In this document: piece after piece, positions 1 through 11,300 of the stretch
How positions within the stretch are numbered: position 1 is the first letter of the stretch
How the letters are laid out: the number at the start of each line of letters is the position of its first letter
From: Xylona heveae TC161
Lineage: Eukaryota > Ascomycota > Xylonomycetes > Xylonales > Xylonaceae
NCBI RefSeq assembly: GCF_001619985.1
Contig: NW_017264203.1
Location: 62,001 to 126,000, forward strand
DNA length: 64,000 nucleotides
Reading direction: 5' to 3'
Notes under the pieces: model-generated
Told to the model about the DNA's origin: nothing
The model's input: only the letters and a program-made list of their open reading frames with translations
Database searches by the model: none
Program-made: the position numbers and the translations under genes

Positions 1-351
1 GAGCCTACTGACAATAAGTGGATGAAACGCGTTCATCTGTACGTGGGCAGACATCAGCGCATGACGGGCGAGGTGAAGAAGTTGGTTAATCCCTTGGCTG
101 TCATTCGGCGGCGGCAGCAACAAGGACCGGTTGGTTCTGGGAAGGGGACGGCGAATGAAGTTTCGGAGAAGGGGGCGGATGTGGATATGGATGTGGATGT
201 GGATGCGGATACTACGAGAGACGGCACGGCAGGGGAAAATCGAAATGGGTCAACGGCAAAAGGTGATGACGAAGAAGAAGAGCTCGAGATTGTGGATATT
301 GTGCGGTACAAGATCCTCTTTTCGCAGCGGCCGGAACCGGTCAGTGGGTGA
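1..351 (+). CDS. ctf8: Ctf8, sister chromatid cohesion / alternative clamp loader subunit (3' part only)
   Basis: Reading frame 1 is open from base 1 to a TGA at 349-351, so only the last 116 codons lie in the window. The C-terminal Ctf8 signature is clear: WMKRVHLYVGRHQRMTGEV, then a Lys/Pro stretch with AVIRRR, and near the end the paired segment EIVDIVRYKILFSQRPEPV. In the family Ctf8 binds Dcc1 and Ctf18 in the replication factor C-like complex that loads PCNA and supports cohesion in the nucleus. Between the two conserved blocks there is a low-complexity acidic insert (Asp/Val/Met repeats from GATGTG-type codons, then a Glu run). The family name is a motif call; the insert appears specific to this lineage. 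Confidence 0.86.
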   Translation, partial: EPTDNKWMKRVHLYVGRHQRMTGEVKKLVNPLAVIRRRQQQGPVGSGKGTANEVSEKGADVDMDVDVDADTTRDGTAGENRNGSTAKGDDEEEELEIVDIVRYKILFSQRPEPVSG

Positions 352-753
352 TCATGTTCAAATTTTGAGCATCTTTTCATTTGGACAAGCGATCAGAGGG
401 CTTGCAACCGGATGGACACTCCAATTGAGACGCAAAAGAAGATCTTGCAGGAAAACAGGGAAATGATACAAGATCATACATTGTTATGACTTGTCCATTT
501 TCAAGACCATCTACTGGACCAGTAGAGACAAGTCGATCCCCACGAGCAAAGCTTCATCATTGAAACAGTCTCAACAATCTAAGTGTCGAACAATCGACGC
601 GTCTACCCCGACCATGGAGTTCCATATCAAAACACGGACCCTTCGAGAAAAAAGAAGCACATCAACTCCAGGAACAACAATCTAGCAAAAAAAGGAGGAT
701 GATCCACCCTAAACTCCAAACACGCCACATGCAGGACTCTTTCAATGCAAATT
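352..753. other. Convergent 3' intergenic region
   Basis: This stretch lies between the end of ctf8 (+) and the end of the His-rich secreted protein gene (-). It should hold the two 3' untranslated regions. Short open frames here have no recognisable motif, and I see nothing else. Confidence 0.6.
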
Positions 754-2219
754 CTATCCCAAGAGTCCAGTAAAAGCGAATTTCCTCGTCTCCATCTTCG
801 GCGTTGGAATCTCCACCGTCTCATGGGCGGGATCATCTGCATTACTATCATCGCTTTCGCTTCTCTTCAACCGTTGCGGATCCCACGCATGCTGGGACCG
901 CCACCCGGCGAGATCCTCGAGGATCTTGAGCATGCGCGCTTCTCCGCAGTCCAAGCAAAAGAGGACATCCTGGCATGCGAGCTTCATGCAAGCTGTGGTG
1001 CGGACGTAGCATCCATTCGAGAGCCAGCTTGTAGCGCAGACGTCACAGCCATTCTGTTCGTAGAGCTGAAGGAAGCTTGAGGGACGTTTGTTAGCTTAGT
1101 TCTTGCCGAATCTCTGGGCTCTCCTGCGATGCTACATGGACGTAAACATAAAAAAGGAAAAAGCAGAGCACATAAAAGAAAAGAAAGCCGCCGTGGGGTT
1201 TATGATGGTGGGGCGGGGAGGCGGGGAAGGGGACCATACTATTGCTTAATCTCCCTGCCAGTCAACTGCGCGCGCTCATATGCCTGCGGGCTCTCGCACT
1301 CATAAATCGCCATGCAGCCATGATTCTGCATATTCTGCACCACCGAGTTCTTATTGGCGCCGTACTGCGCATACGCAAAATACGTCACATTGTCCATGAA
1401 CCTGTTGATAGCGTCTGCGCAGAACTCTGGGCGGAGGAACCGACAATGGTCGTGCCGACTGCCGTATGCGTCGCCGTCGCAGTTTGATCTGACTTGTCGC
1501 GCGGGATACGCGTCTGGATGGCTATTGCGCCACTCGATGCCGCGGGATATATTGGCCCAGTATTCGAGATGGTTGGAGAGAATGTGATGGTGATGATGAT
1601 GGTGGTGCTTGTGCTTGTGTTTTTTATGTTTCTTCTCTTTCTTTTCATTTTTGTGCTTGTTCTTCTCATCTTTTGCCTCCTTGTTGCTCTTGTCATCCTT
1701 CTCATTCTTGCCATTCTCGTTCTTCTCATCCTTCTCCATTGTATTATGGATCTCATCCATGTCCTCCTTATCAGGATCACGTCTTTTATCCAAATTCAAT
1801 CCACTACCATCTTTTTTACCATCTTGTCCCATTTGCAAGCCATCTTTACCGTGGTTTTCCCTGCCCTTTCCAACCCTGCGCTGATGCGACCGCCTTTCCA
1901 ATATCTCCAGTATCTCCAATCGCTGCAGACCAGGCGGGTATATATTCATCGGCACACCAAACAGGTTCGCTCGCGACGGGAGAAGCACTGTCGTGTTTCC
2001 CCCGCTGCTTTCGCTCCAGTTCCCTCCATGACGAAGAAGTTCTGCCAGCCGGGATACGCGTCGAGTCATCCCCGGTAGCCGCGGGAATTGAGGCCATCGC
2101 GTAAGATGAATAAACGGATTCGGCAGTGCTTCGACACGCGCTGGACCGGTGTTGGGAAAGGGTGAGATGAGAATGACCAAGAGCGGGATGATGATCGCGG
2201 TGAGACTTAGGAATCTCAT
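754..2219 (-). CDS. Putative secreted Lys/Glu- and His-rich protein with Cys-rich C-terminal domain
   Basis: Two exons: 2219-1240 and 1075-754 (433 aa). The 164-bp intron runs from GTATGG to a CTAAC branch site and TCAAG; splicing replaces an in-frame TAG by Tyr and continues into FLQLYEQNGCDVCATSW. The N-terminus (MRFLSLTAIIIPLLVILIS) is a good signal peptide. Residues about 105-215 are almost only Lys, Glu, Asp and Asn and end in a run of eight His. The folded part is C-terminal: about residues 215-400 carry many Cys (SNCDGD, HDHCRFL, PEFCAD, CMAIYECES, NGCDVC, NGCYV, CMKLACQ, FCLDCGE), suggesting disulfides in an extracellular protein. No known family was recognised. The polyhistidine stretch could bind metal, but that is inference. 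The Cys-rich half is probably the conserved unit and the charged linker the variable part. Confidence 0.68.
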
Positions 2220-3923
2220 TGTCTTTGTGTATGGTTGGCGTTGCTAGCTGCGATGTCGACAGCTGCAAGCCCCTTTTTCGTGCTCTTGGTATTCGTTCTA
2301 TCCTTTTAGCCCTTGGTATCAGTTGCTTGTCTCTCCTTTCTTCACCAGTCGTATTAATCTTTTCTGTCCGTCTATCTGACCTTCTCTTTCGTCGTATTAA
2401 TCTCTCCTGTCCGTCTATATACCTTCAATCTTGTCCCGTCTCAGCTCCGGGTCAGTGGAACGTCTTCTTATCACGTTTTAGAATCGCAAAGCTCGACGTG
2501 AGCGTTCACAAAAACTGAGATGGCGATGATGAGCGGGGGTTACGCTTTGGTTCATGAAATAGGAAAGAACAAAAGAGAAAAGAACTTTTTTTCCTTCCCC
2601 CTCGCCCCTTCCACGCTCTTGCCCTTTTTCAGACCCTGTCGCAATTTTTTTTTTCCTGCCCGTCCTGCTTCACCGCCTATGACGTGGAATCGTGGGGGTA
2701 ACTGGACAGTGTGGCATATTTGCAATCTGCCCGGCTGTTATTTGGTATATCTCTTTCCGTGGTCTCGATCTCTCTTTCCTTGTATTCATGTGACTCTGAA
2801 CTCTTTCCGTATCCGTCCAGGAAGTTCTACAGTTGGGAAGGTTTACATTGCAACTTTGAAGCTTACGTGTCCTGTTTGTCCTTTCGGTGCCGCATCATCT
2901 TTACGACTTGTTTAAGCGCACACATCACAGCAGCCCGTAAGTCGTTTCCGTCGCTTTTGATGATATGTAAGGTATATATCTGCAATCATTTGAAAAATCC
3001 CAGGGATTCGGGCAGGAGGTAGATGAAGTGTTAATATAGTACTATAGAGACGAAGGGTAATGTATAAAGTTGAGTCCTTGGGCGGCTGAGGGGGATGTGC
3101 CGAACAAGTAATAAAGAAGTCGACAATGCTAATTGATTATGATATGCTATTCAAGCCAGGTTGTGCTTGCTATGCTAATGTCAATGCTACGCTATGCTAT
3201 GCTCTGCAATGTCAAACGCCCTGTTTTGCGCATCAGGGCAAAGAAGATAAAAAGCAAAGAAAAGATAAAAGCATCCTATGTGCAAAAATAAAGTGACGCT
3301 CATTAAGCTACCTAGCTCCATAAAGTCCCATCCCATTCCCCGTGCGCGCTATTGCGACACTACATCCTATCCCGCCCCATCCCATCCAATCCCGACCCCG
3401 TACCGTGTGCCATGCCGTGGCAAGAAAAGGAAACCCCGGGCTTTTGCTATCCTGCCCAGTCCACAAACCGATCTGCTGAAGATGAAAACTCGCCTGCACA
3501 CCGTAATTCGACCTAATGAAAAGATAAAGCAACAAGAAGATGCACAAAATGAATGCAGAAAAAGAAAAGAAAGAGGAGTCGATGGATAGAAAGGAAATAT
3601 CGAGGGAGGGAGAATAGAAGGGCTAAGGTTATACTAGTGGTTGGTATGCCCAGAAGATGGAAAAGGTACATTGGTACCAGCAAGGATCGAAGAGGAAGGA
3701 GAGGATGAGGATGAAAGCTTAAAAAGGGGGAAAGTTCGATGAAAAAGAGAATGCCAGAAGAAATAGTGTGCTGGATGCGGCGCGTGTACGACGCATAGAC
3801 AGTGAGGGAATTTCGAGAGCGCAGAAATAAGACCTTAAATGAAAGCCTTGAACAGCATCTCAACAGCTTTTTGGCAAGGGTATAATGCAAGTGATGCAAA
3901 TGGTGATGAAATTGCAAGCCCGA
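2220..3923. other. Intergenic region, promoter of the His-rich gene plus 3' flank of the Kar9-like gene
   Basis: It contains pyrimidine-rich sequence just upstream of 2219 (probable leader of the His-rich gene), a loose TATGCTA repeat at about 3140-3210 and a CCCATCC-type repeat at about 3330-3400. Open frames up to 134 codons occur on both strands but are compositionally biased and show no motif. No gene is supported. Confidence 0.5.
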
Positions 3924-6900
3924 TCAGGAGTCGGCATTCTTGTCTCGCAAGAATATTCTTCGGGTGCCTCCAATGCGGCCAAGCTCGCCCCAGTCGCTCT
4001 TTTTCTTCTTTTTCTTCTTCTTGTCTGATTCAGATGCCTTGGCTTGTTCCATCATACGATCTATCCATGCTTGCTTCTCAGCAGACATTTCGTGCTTCCT
4101 GCTCCTTGGGCCTGCGAGTCCCAAGGCGATGTCATCCTCCGTATGAGACGATTGAGACAAGAATGAATAAGCCGATGGTGGCGTATCTTCTATACCTCCT
4201 GGTGTGAGGGCCGGTGGTGTACTGGGTGGCATATTGTGGCTTCGAGCAGGTCCTGCACCGGATAATCGAGGTCTGGTCTTTTTGACACCGAGGGATGAGC
4301 GCGGTCTTTCAGAAATTATCTGCGGCCGGCCAACGGGAGACAAGTGACCATCAGATGTCATGCTAGAAGCTAGCGGTGAGTTTCTTGCAAGCTTATGGTT
4401 TTCGAATTTCCCCTCAGATGCCGAGCGTCGTCCATGATGGCTTGCATATTCCCTCAGGTATTCGGTGAGATCCGCCCATCCGCCTCCCACGCGGACCATG
4501 ACTCGTTCACTATGGTCACCGACGGGTCGAACGTAGAGTTTGATTGGGGCCTCCCTGTCCGCCCGCTGTAAGTGGTAAAGCCTAATCTCATTGTCTCCAG
4601 GTGATCGTGCCAGTGTGTCAGAGCTCAGTCCACGGCTGAATGGAAAGCCGGGATTACTAGAAAATGATCTTTGCGGACGTAATGCACGTGGCAGTGACTT
4701 TGTTTTCGAAACTATCGCATCATGTGAATTAGAATGACCTTCCGCTGTCATTTTAATCGGACCATTGAGACTATGTAGAATGGATTTAATCTTTCGGTCG
4801 AGGTTCTCGTCGACGTTCTGGACTGGCTTAATTTGAATGTCCCGGCTCGCCACATCGGAGAGTGACTCTGTCGCGGATGGTTGCCGTCGTAATCTCTTGG
4901 CAGAAGCTTGCCTCAGATCCTCGATAGACTTATGCTTGGCGGGTACTATCGCTTGGGGGCCCACAAACGGCTTGAGACGCAGAAGAGCCATGCCGGGACC
5001 CTCTCTAGAGTGTCTCAGAGACGGTGAAGAGTCTGCTGATCCAAAACTTGGCCTAGGTATGGCTGACGGTTTGAAGCCGGCTTCACTAAGGCGCGGCTTC
5101 CTAGATGATGATGATCTAGGAATTTTGCCCTCGAAACTAACCTTTCTTGAAGGTGGAAGAGAGTTGAAGTTGAAGGTCAAGTTGTCCTTGTTCCAACTCT
5201 GTGCATTGCTAATGGCTCGTGACTTGCCATCAACTGAATCACTAACAAAGCTATCATTACTGTATACGGCTGAATTGACAATGCCCCGTATATCTTGGTC
5301 AGCCCCAGAAGCGCCAGATTGAAGCTTCGGAAGCTTAGAAGCTTGTGGCTCTCCTGAACTGGTCGGCCGATTTTCATGATATTTAGTGAAGAATCTTGGG
5401 TCCTCAGGTATTGCGCTTTCTGGAGACAAGTGAGAGCCTCCCTTTCGTGAGAAGTAGTCTGCACCCAAGGTAGTGGACTGCGGAGGAGAATCGGCATTAT
5501 CAAGAACGATGTCAGGCGTCCGAGTAGCAACCAACGGCGAGTTGGTATTCCGATGGCGGACATCAGAGAAGCTAGAATGCTCGGCTTCAACAGCTTCTGG
5601 CCCGTGTGGGGAGGTGGTCCACACGCCGGTCACGTCACCAGAGCTTTTATTTAGCTCTCCTGCCATTAAGTCGTCTACGCCACGAATATTCATTTCTGCT
5701 GTATGGCGCACTTGCGGTTGGCTCCGTGGTCCGTCTGGTGGTCCATGCCGCGTCGGAGAATGGGGCGGAACGTTTTTCATGTTGAGTCCTGAAGATGCCT
5801 CTGAAGAGTGCCTGTGTCTTACAGGCGAAACCCATGGCGAGCCAAGCTTTCGAGCTGCAGCAACAGGCGGCGCATCTGACAGAGAAACATCAGTTCTTTT
5901 ATTGCTTGCTCCCGCTAAACTGTTTGACACATGGTCATCCGACGAAATTGTTTCACCGCCTTGACCAATGCTCAGCAACTCCAATTGTCGGTTGAGGGTA
6001 TGACTAGAAATATCTGCCTCTGCTATGATGTTTGCCTCCGCCCGAGGCTCCAAAAGTGAATCAATTTCCATTTCATGGCTCCCATGAGTCGGATCTAAGT
6101 CGAACCTTGCGCCGTCTTGGATAAATTGCGCTTGCTGCTGGACAGAAAAATTTTGGACGGTAGAGGGAGAATCAGAAGTACGAAACTTTGCCAAGTCGAT
6201 TCGCGGCTCTTGCTCCGTTTGGATTGAGGCTTCGGCTGGAGTTTTTATTGACTCGCTGAGAGGGACGAGGGGTCGGCCCGCCCGTACGGCAGATGGTGCA
6301 TCAGGAAATGCTGACAAAGTATTATCTGTAGCTTCGGACCTCGATTTCTCATAGTAATTCCACTCAGGCTCTTGCACACGATTATCCGAAATAATATCGA
6401 ATGCACCAATCTTATTATTTTCTAAATGGCTGCTGCGTGGCTGGCGGTCGTCATTTCCGGGTTCCTCTGAAGGCAACACATCAGACTTCCGGTGCTGCAG
6501 AGCCATCAAATCTCCCCAATCATCAACCGCGCCATCTACCAACGGAAGATGATCAACAGAAGGTGCTTTGTGGTGCCGAGAATATCGCCAGTCATCTCTA
6601 GAGACAGCCTTTTCTGCTTCGCTAACCCAGTTCTTGTACTCCGCCTCGATTGCCTCCATCTGATCTATCCAAATATCTGGGACGGTATCCTCATGACCTT
6701 CTAGGGCATCTAGCATACCATCCAGCTCTTCTCCCAGCCTGACCACCTGCTCTTGAACGGTATTTCGCGTCGCGATGAACTTCTCTCGAGTTATAGATGA
6801 CGAACCGTGTGCATGTTCAACGGCAGACAAAGAAGCGTGGGGCTCCGGTCCACGAGGTTCAGCGACAGCCCAGCTAGAGCGCAGAGCACCTTCAATCTTT

Positions 6901-7706
6901 TGAAGATTGCTAAGGAATGTTGGTACTTTTCGAAGAACAAGTAGTCTGATAGTCCAAGTATTGAGTAGCCGGTTAAGGCGTGCAAGATAAGGCAAAGCCT
7001 GTAGGGTCGTGGCGGTGATTAATGCAGTAATATCTTCTAGGCGTGTGTAGGACGACAAGGTCGACACACTGGTTTCCTGGCTATAAGAAGATGAAGGCCG
7101 AGACCGCGAAGAAACATGGGCGTCCAACGCATGCTCTTTCAGGTTTTCGACGCCTAGTTCTTCGATATCCTTCCTGATACTCCTGATACGGTCTTCGTGT
7201 TCGATTATTATGGAAGCTGGAAACGCACCGATGAATCCGTCACTTCCGCGTCGTCCACCTTGAAGATCTGAGTAGCCCTGACTGACAGAGTCATGACCTA
7301 GGTCGTTTTTGTAACTCAATTGTGCCTGCCTAGGGGGTTCAAATCCCGAGCTTCCGGGCCAATCCCAATTTTCCAGCTCCAGAACCCAATGTTTCAAGGA
7401 CTTTGCAACAATGGCGGCCCGTGTCGCCAAATCTTTTTCGACGGGGGAAGCATTTTCGATGCTGTTTCTTAGCTGGCTATGAAAACGGCTGTCTGCAACC
7501 GGCTTGTCGCCAGTCGACAGTGCCTCTAAAATAGCATCTGGCGACAGATCTGCCAGTAATAGATCGGAGGCCCAGTTTGAGTCACGGTCAACCTTTGAGA
7601 AGCGCCGTGTTTCGCTTTTTGGTTGCGGATGTGCTGCGGAGGGAGACAGTCGATCAGAGGGAGAAAAGGTCATTGGCGCAGACATTGTTCGTGCATCGAA
7701 TGACAT
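3924..7706 (-). CDS. Kar9-like cortical microtubule protein with C-terminal GAS2 (GAR) domain
   Basis: Uninterrupted 1260-codon frame. The N-terminal 350 residues (WASDLLLADLSPDAILEAL, later ALPYLARLNRLLNTW and LLVLRKVPTFLSNL) look like the helical region annotated as Kar9 in filamentous fungi. The middle is long, Ser/Pro-rich and probably disordered. Around residue 880 the segment KPSAIPRPS contains an SxIP motif, the classic EB1-binding signal, in a basic Ser/Pro context. Around residues 1040-1090 (LYVRPVGDHSERVMVRVGGG, WADLTEYLREY) there is a GAS2/GAR microtubule-binding domain. A run of nine Lys lies near the C-terminus. Kar9 proteins link microtubule plus ends to actin-based transport and orient the spindle; the role here is inferred from this domain set. 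A general GAS2-domain microtubule protein is the alternative. A second in-frame ATG eight codons in is also possible. Confidence 0.7.
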   Translation of the reverse strand: MSFDARTMSAPMTFSPSDRLSPSAAHPQPKSETRRFSKVDRDSNWASDLLLADLSPDAILEALSTGDKPVADSRFHSQLRNSIENASPVEKDLATRAAIVAKSLKHWVLELENWDWPGSSGFEPPRQAQLSYKNDLGHDSVSQGYSDLQGGRRGSDGFIGAFPASIIIEHEDRIRSIRKDIEELGVENLKEHALDAHVSSRSRPSSSYSQETSVSTLSSYTRLEDITALITATTLQALPYLARLNRLLNTWTIRLLVLRKVPTFLSNLQKIEGALRSSWAVAEPRGPEPHASLSAVEHAHGSSSITREKFIATRNTVQEQVVRLGEELDGMLDALEGHEDTVPDIWIDQMEAIEAEYKNWVSEAEKAVSRDDWRYSRHHKAPSVDHLPLVDGAVDDWGDLMALQHRKSDVLPSEEPGNDDRQPRSSHLENNKIGAFDIISDNRVQEPEWNYYEKSRSEATDNTLSAFPDAPSAVRAGRPLVPLSESIKTPAEASIQTEQEPRIDLAKFRTSDSPSTVQNFSVQQQAQFIQDGARFDLDPTHGSHEMEIDSLLEPRAEANIIAEADISSHTLNRQLELLSIGQGGETISSDDHVSNSLAGASNKRTDVSLSDAPPVAAARKLGSPWVSPVRHRHSSEASSGLNMKNVPPHSPTRHGPPDGPRSQPQVRHTAEMNIRGVDDLMAGELNKSSGDVTGVWTTSPHGPEAVEAEHSSFSDVRHRNTNSPLVATRTPDIVLDNADSPPQSTTLGADYFSRKGGSHLSPESAIPEDPRFFTKYHENRPTSSGEPQASKLPKLQSGASGADQDIRGIVNSAVYSNDSFVSDSVDGKSRAISNAQSWNKDNLTFNFNSLPPSRKVSFEGKIPRSSSSRKPRLSEAGFKPSAIPRPSFGSADSSPSLRHSREGPGMALLRLKPFVGPQAIVPAKHKSIEDLRQASAKRLRRQPSATESLSDVASRDIQIKPVQNVDENLDRKIKSILHSLNGPIKMTAEGHSNSHDAIVSKTKSLPRALRPQRSFSSNPGFPFSRGLSSDTLARSPGDNEIRLYHLQRADREAPIKLYVRPVGDHSERVMVRVGGGWADLTEYLREYASHHGRRSASEGKFENHKLARNSPLASSMTSDGHLSPVGRPQIISERPRSSLGVKKTRPRLSGAGPARSHNMPPSTPPALTPGGIEDTPPSAYSFLSQSSHTEDDIALGLAGPRSRKHEMSAEKQAWIDRMMEQAKASESDKKKKKKKKSDWGELGRIGGTRRIFLRDKNADS

Positions 7707-8396
7707 GCTTTGGACCAGGTAGTCCTAGGCACCGGTGCATGACTCGGTGTAAAGGAACTGGAATATCGAGATTGACCACGATTAATGGTCCAGATTGCGA
7801 AAAGAGCGGAGAGTATAGTCGAATCTAACTTGAAGATGGCCAAGGTAAAGCAGACGCGTTGATTCTAATGGGTGGCCGAGAAGCATTGTGTTTACAAGCA
7901 TTGCTGTTCCTCCAACGCTCTTTCCTAGACAGCCAATGGGCCTCGGCGTGCAACGAGCGGAAGTGAATTAATGAGTGGACCGACTTTGGAAAAAAGCCAA
8001 AATATTGCTTCAAGGTAGAATGCCCGCGAGTTGGTCGCCGATATGATTAGGTTGTTGATGGCCCTTACGCCAACGTGAATTGAACGACCGCCTGAGGTCT
8101 GTCGGCTGAGGAGACGCGGCACAAACAAATCCGAACGTGCAAACCTCCCCGTGGTTAGACTTTATTACATCCAGCCCAAATCCTATTTGCTAGCTTCACA
8201 GCACCTCTTTCGCATAATAGATTGATTTCAAAATGGCATCTCAGTAAAGGCTTTGGGTATATTCATATTATCGTCGTGTCGATCCTGATGTACAGGCAGA
8301 TCAAATCCACGTGATCAACTAATTTACAAGGAGCAACTTGCTGACTATCGCGACCAAGATGGGGGAAAATAGCATAAGAGACCATTCAAATCAAGC
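7707..8396. other. Intergenic region between two minus-strand genes
   Basis: It holds the promoter of the Kar9-like gene and the 3' flank of the bromodomain gene. Nothing else is recognisable. Confidence 0.5.
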
Positions 8397-11300
8397 TCAC
8401 AACTTCCTCCGCTTCTTAACAGTGCTTGATAGATCTTCTTCTCCTTTTTCATCCGCTGCATCGTCACCAGCCAATTCGTCGGCTTCATCATCGCGCTCGT
8501 GCAAGCCAGCAACGCTGCGACTTTTGACGGCAGGAGGCTTATTGTCCATCTCTTCCACAGCGCGCTCTGCTGATCGCCATTCGGCGACACTCCGTTCCAC
8601 TGTCTCATACATTTCTCTAGTGTCCTTGACAACCCTGCCCTCGTCCTCTTGCATACTCGCGACCCCTTCATCATTATCATCCAGCCCATCTGCCTCGAAA
8701 GCTGGTCCAAATCCCCTGTCAGGATCCGGGTTGTACATGACCGCGTTTGCAAACATCCTCATCAACTCCTTTTCCAACTGTGCAGAGTTGATGATACCCC
8801 TTGGTGGGACGACATCAGGAGTGACTGGAACCCAGAGATTCGCATTTTTAGAGGGCGTGGAAGCGCCTTGTGCAGGGCTACCTGCATTCTCTGCGTCTCC
8901 CTGAGAAGCAACAGCAGTAACAGCTCGCGCGCCCGCCGCAATAGCTGTCTTGATAGACTTCAAATCTTGGGGTCGAAGAATGAGCTCCTTGTAGCCAGGA
9001 GCATCCTTCTCTTTAACGGGGCCAGCAAACATGGAGGCGTGCTTGTGTGCGGTGATATCATTCATGATTGTGGAGCTTGTACGAGCAAAATTGCGTGTAC
9101 TCAGGACATGATGGGGCCTTTGGGATGGCATAAATTGGTCTCGAAGCTCATCGGCCGTTTCTGGGCTTGACAAATGGCTTCGCTTTCGCTTTGCGACTCT
9201 CGTAGGTTCCAGCTGCTCGGAACCTCTCGAGGTGCCTTGGCGTCGCCTGCGCATACCCTCGTCGGCAGTGGCTTCCGCCATATCTGTGTCCTCCTCAGCG
9301 GCAAAGCTTGCTGGCGTTGGCGGTTGCTCGCGCTTGATCTTGCGCGCACTAACAGCACCATTATCCATTGAAAGCTCATCTGCATGGGACATGACCGATT
9401 GACTGCGGGTTCTTGCTCGAGTGACGGCAGAGGATGATGTGCTCCTTCCTCTGGTGCGTCTGCCACGAACGCTGGTCATTTTCTGATCCTTCTCAACCCG
9501 TGTCGTACGCTCAGTTTGATCTGCTGGAAGTGCATCTTTCTTCTCCTCTGGCATTTCAGTCTTTGTAGCAGCCTCCCTTCGCGGCCTTCCTCTCCTTCCT
9601 TTTGGAGTTTTCTTTGGAAGGCTAGCAAGCGAGTCGGCAGGGGAAGCGCCTCTGTCACTAATGGGGCTGACAGATTCAGGACGTGGCCGAATAGGCGACG
9701 TTTGTCCCTGAGAGCCAGACTGTTGATCGACATTCTTCCATCTTGTTGACGAGGTCGAAGTGTCAAGGGAGAGAGCTGGAGGATGCGGCCTCCCATTGAG
9801 GCCGCCAGTGGTTGCAGGAGGAGTTTGGACAGGAAGTGTCTCGGGTAGATGAGGGGGTACAGAGTTTGAGATCCTAGGAGGTACTTGTGCAGCAACAAGT
9901 GGCCTCGAGGGATCTGGGGTAGTTGGGAAGGCCAAGGAGGTGTTTGGCCTCGGAGGCTGTTGAGAGGGCTGTCTACTGTTCGCCTTCTTTGACTCAATAG
10001 GTTGATATGGTGTAGCTGGGAAAGGTGGCAGAATGACGCCACCTTGTCCTGGCTGGTAGTAAGGTTGGGGATGTTGTTGAGACTGAGAAGGACGGAGGGG
10101 CGGATGTGTTTGTTGATAGCTGGGATAAGGATAAGCAGTAGAAGGGTGAATATTTCGCTGCGAAGCGACTTGTGGCGTATGTAGTTGTGCAGGAGAATGC
10201 ATGCCATTAGGGGCAGCAACGCCTTGCGTAGGCTGAAAGGTAGTCGGAGGTGAAAAGGGAGCTTGATGGGGTGTGCTTGGGTGTGGAACCGGGGGCCTGA
10301 ATTGCTGTTGCTGGGAGAGATTTTCATTAGAGGTAAGAGCCGGCGAGACAGCACCACGTCCAACACCAGGAGAGGGCTGAATGATGGCAGGCGAGGTTGG
10401 CCTCAGATTGGAGGGCACTGGTAGGTGGGTTGCTGTAGTGGCTGGTGACGCCGGATATTGAGTCTGCGGCTGTGGAGCTAACGGAACCGGTCTGGACTGA
10501 GGAGTTGAAGCCATCTGGCTTGCCAAAGGCGAAGGCACACGATAGCCTGGACCCATCTGCTGAGAAGGCGGACGTTGAGGAGCCTGTGGCCGTGGGAAAG
10601 ATGGTCCCGCCTGTGCCTTTGACTGGGCCTCGGGGGCCCCTTGAACCGTCCCATGAGGAGCTGAGGCAGGCAACAGATTATTTCGACGGGAAGCGTCTGC
10701 TAGTGGCGCTTCTGATACCGGCTGCGACGCGACTTGCTGCTTGGGAATTATAGGGGAAGCACTTGCACGTTCTCCCGCCTGTGGAGTTGCTGGAGCTTGT
10801 CCCCCGCGATCTCCCTGATGACCTGATGGCGTGCCAATTCGGGAGTCCTCGGTCACCTGAAGAGCGTTAGCAGGAGCTCTTTGAGCCTTTGGCTGAGCTT
10901 CCTGCGGGCCTGCTTTCGCCGCATGCACCGGTTTTGTCGCGAGGCCAACCTCTTCCTGAACAGCGGGCGTAGCTGGCAAGCTCGAGTCTATAGAAGCAGA
11001 TTGTCGATTGACAGTTGCATCCAGAAGACCCTGTTCAATCTCCCGAATTTCCTGCTCCAAAATTTGAAATTTGCGCTCCTCTTCACGAATTTCTCTTGTC
11101 GCAGAGTCCTTGTAGCGGGCATAGAGACGGTCGACTAGATGTGGTAGAAGCTTCGTGTGCTGCACCGCATCTCGAACGGGCGGTAACGGAGGACTGGAAA
11201 GCTTTCGCTTTTTTGACTCGGTGGAAGGTTCAGCATTTTGACTGCTTTGGTCTTTGGTCTCCTCTTTGAGGAGACTCTGGTAGAGCTCCTTCAAGGCATC

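Noticed and set aside
1494-2078. 194-codon hydrophobic frame on the plus strand
   Set aside because: It is the reverse complement of the Lys/Glu/His-rich coding repeat. Hydrophobicity arises from reading AAG/GAG codons backwards as CTT/CTC.
7325-7345. tRNA T-arm-like GGGGTTCAAATCCC
   Set aside because: It lies inside the Kar9-like coding sequence and has no cloverleaf partners.
9476-10366. 296-codon minus-strand frame
   Set aside because: It overlaps the bromodomain gene in another frame within its Pro/Gln-rich region and shows no motif.
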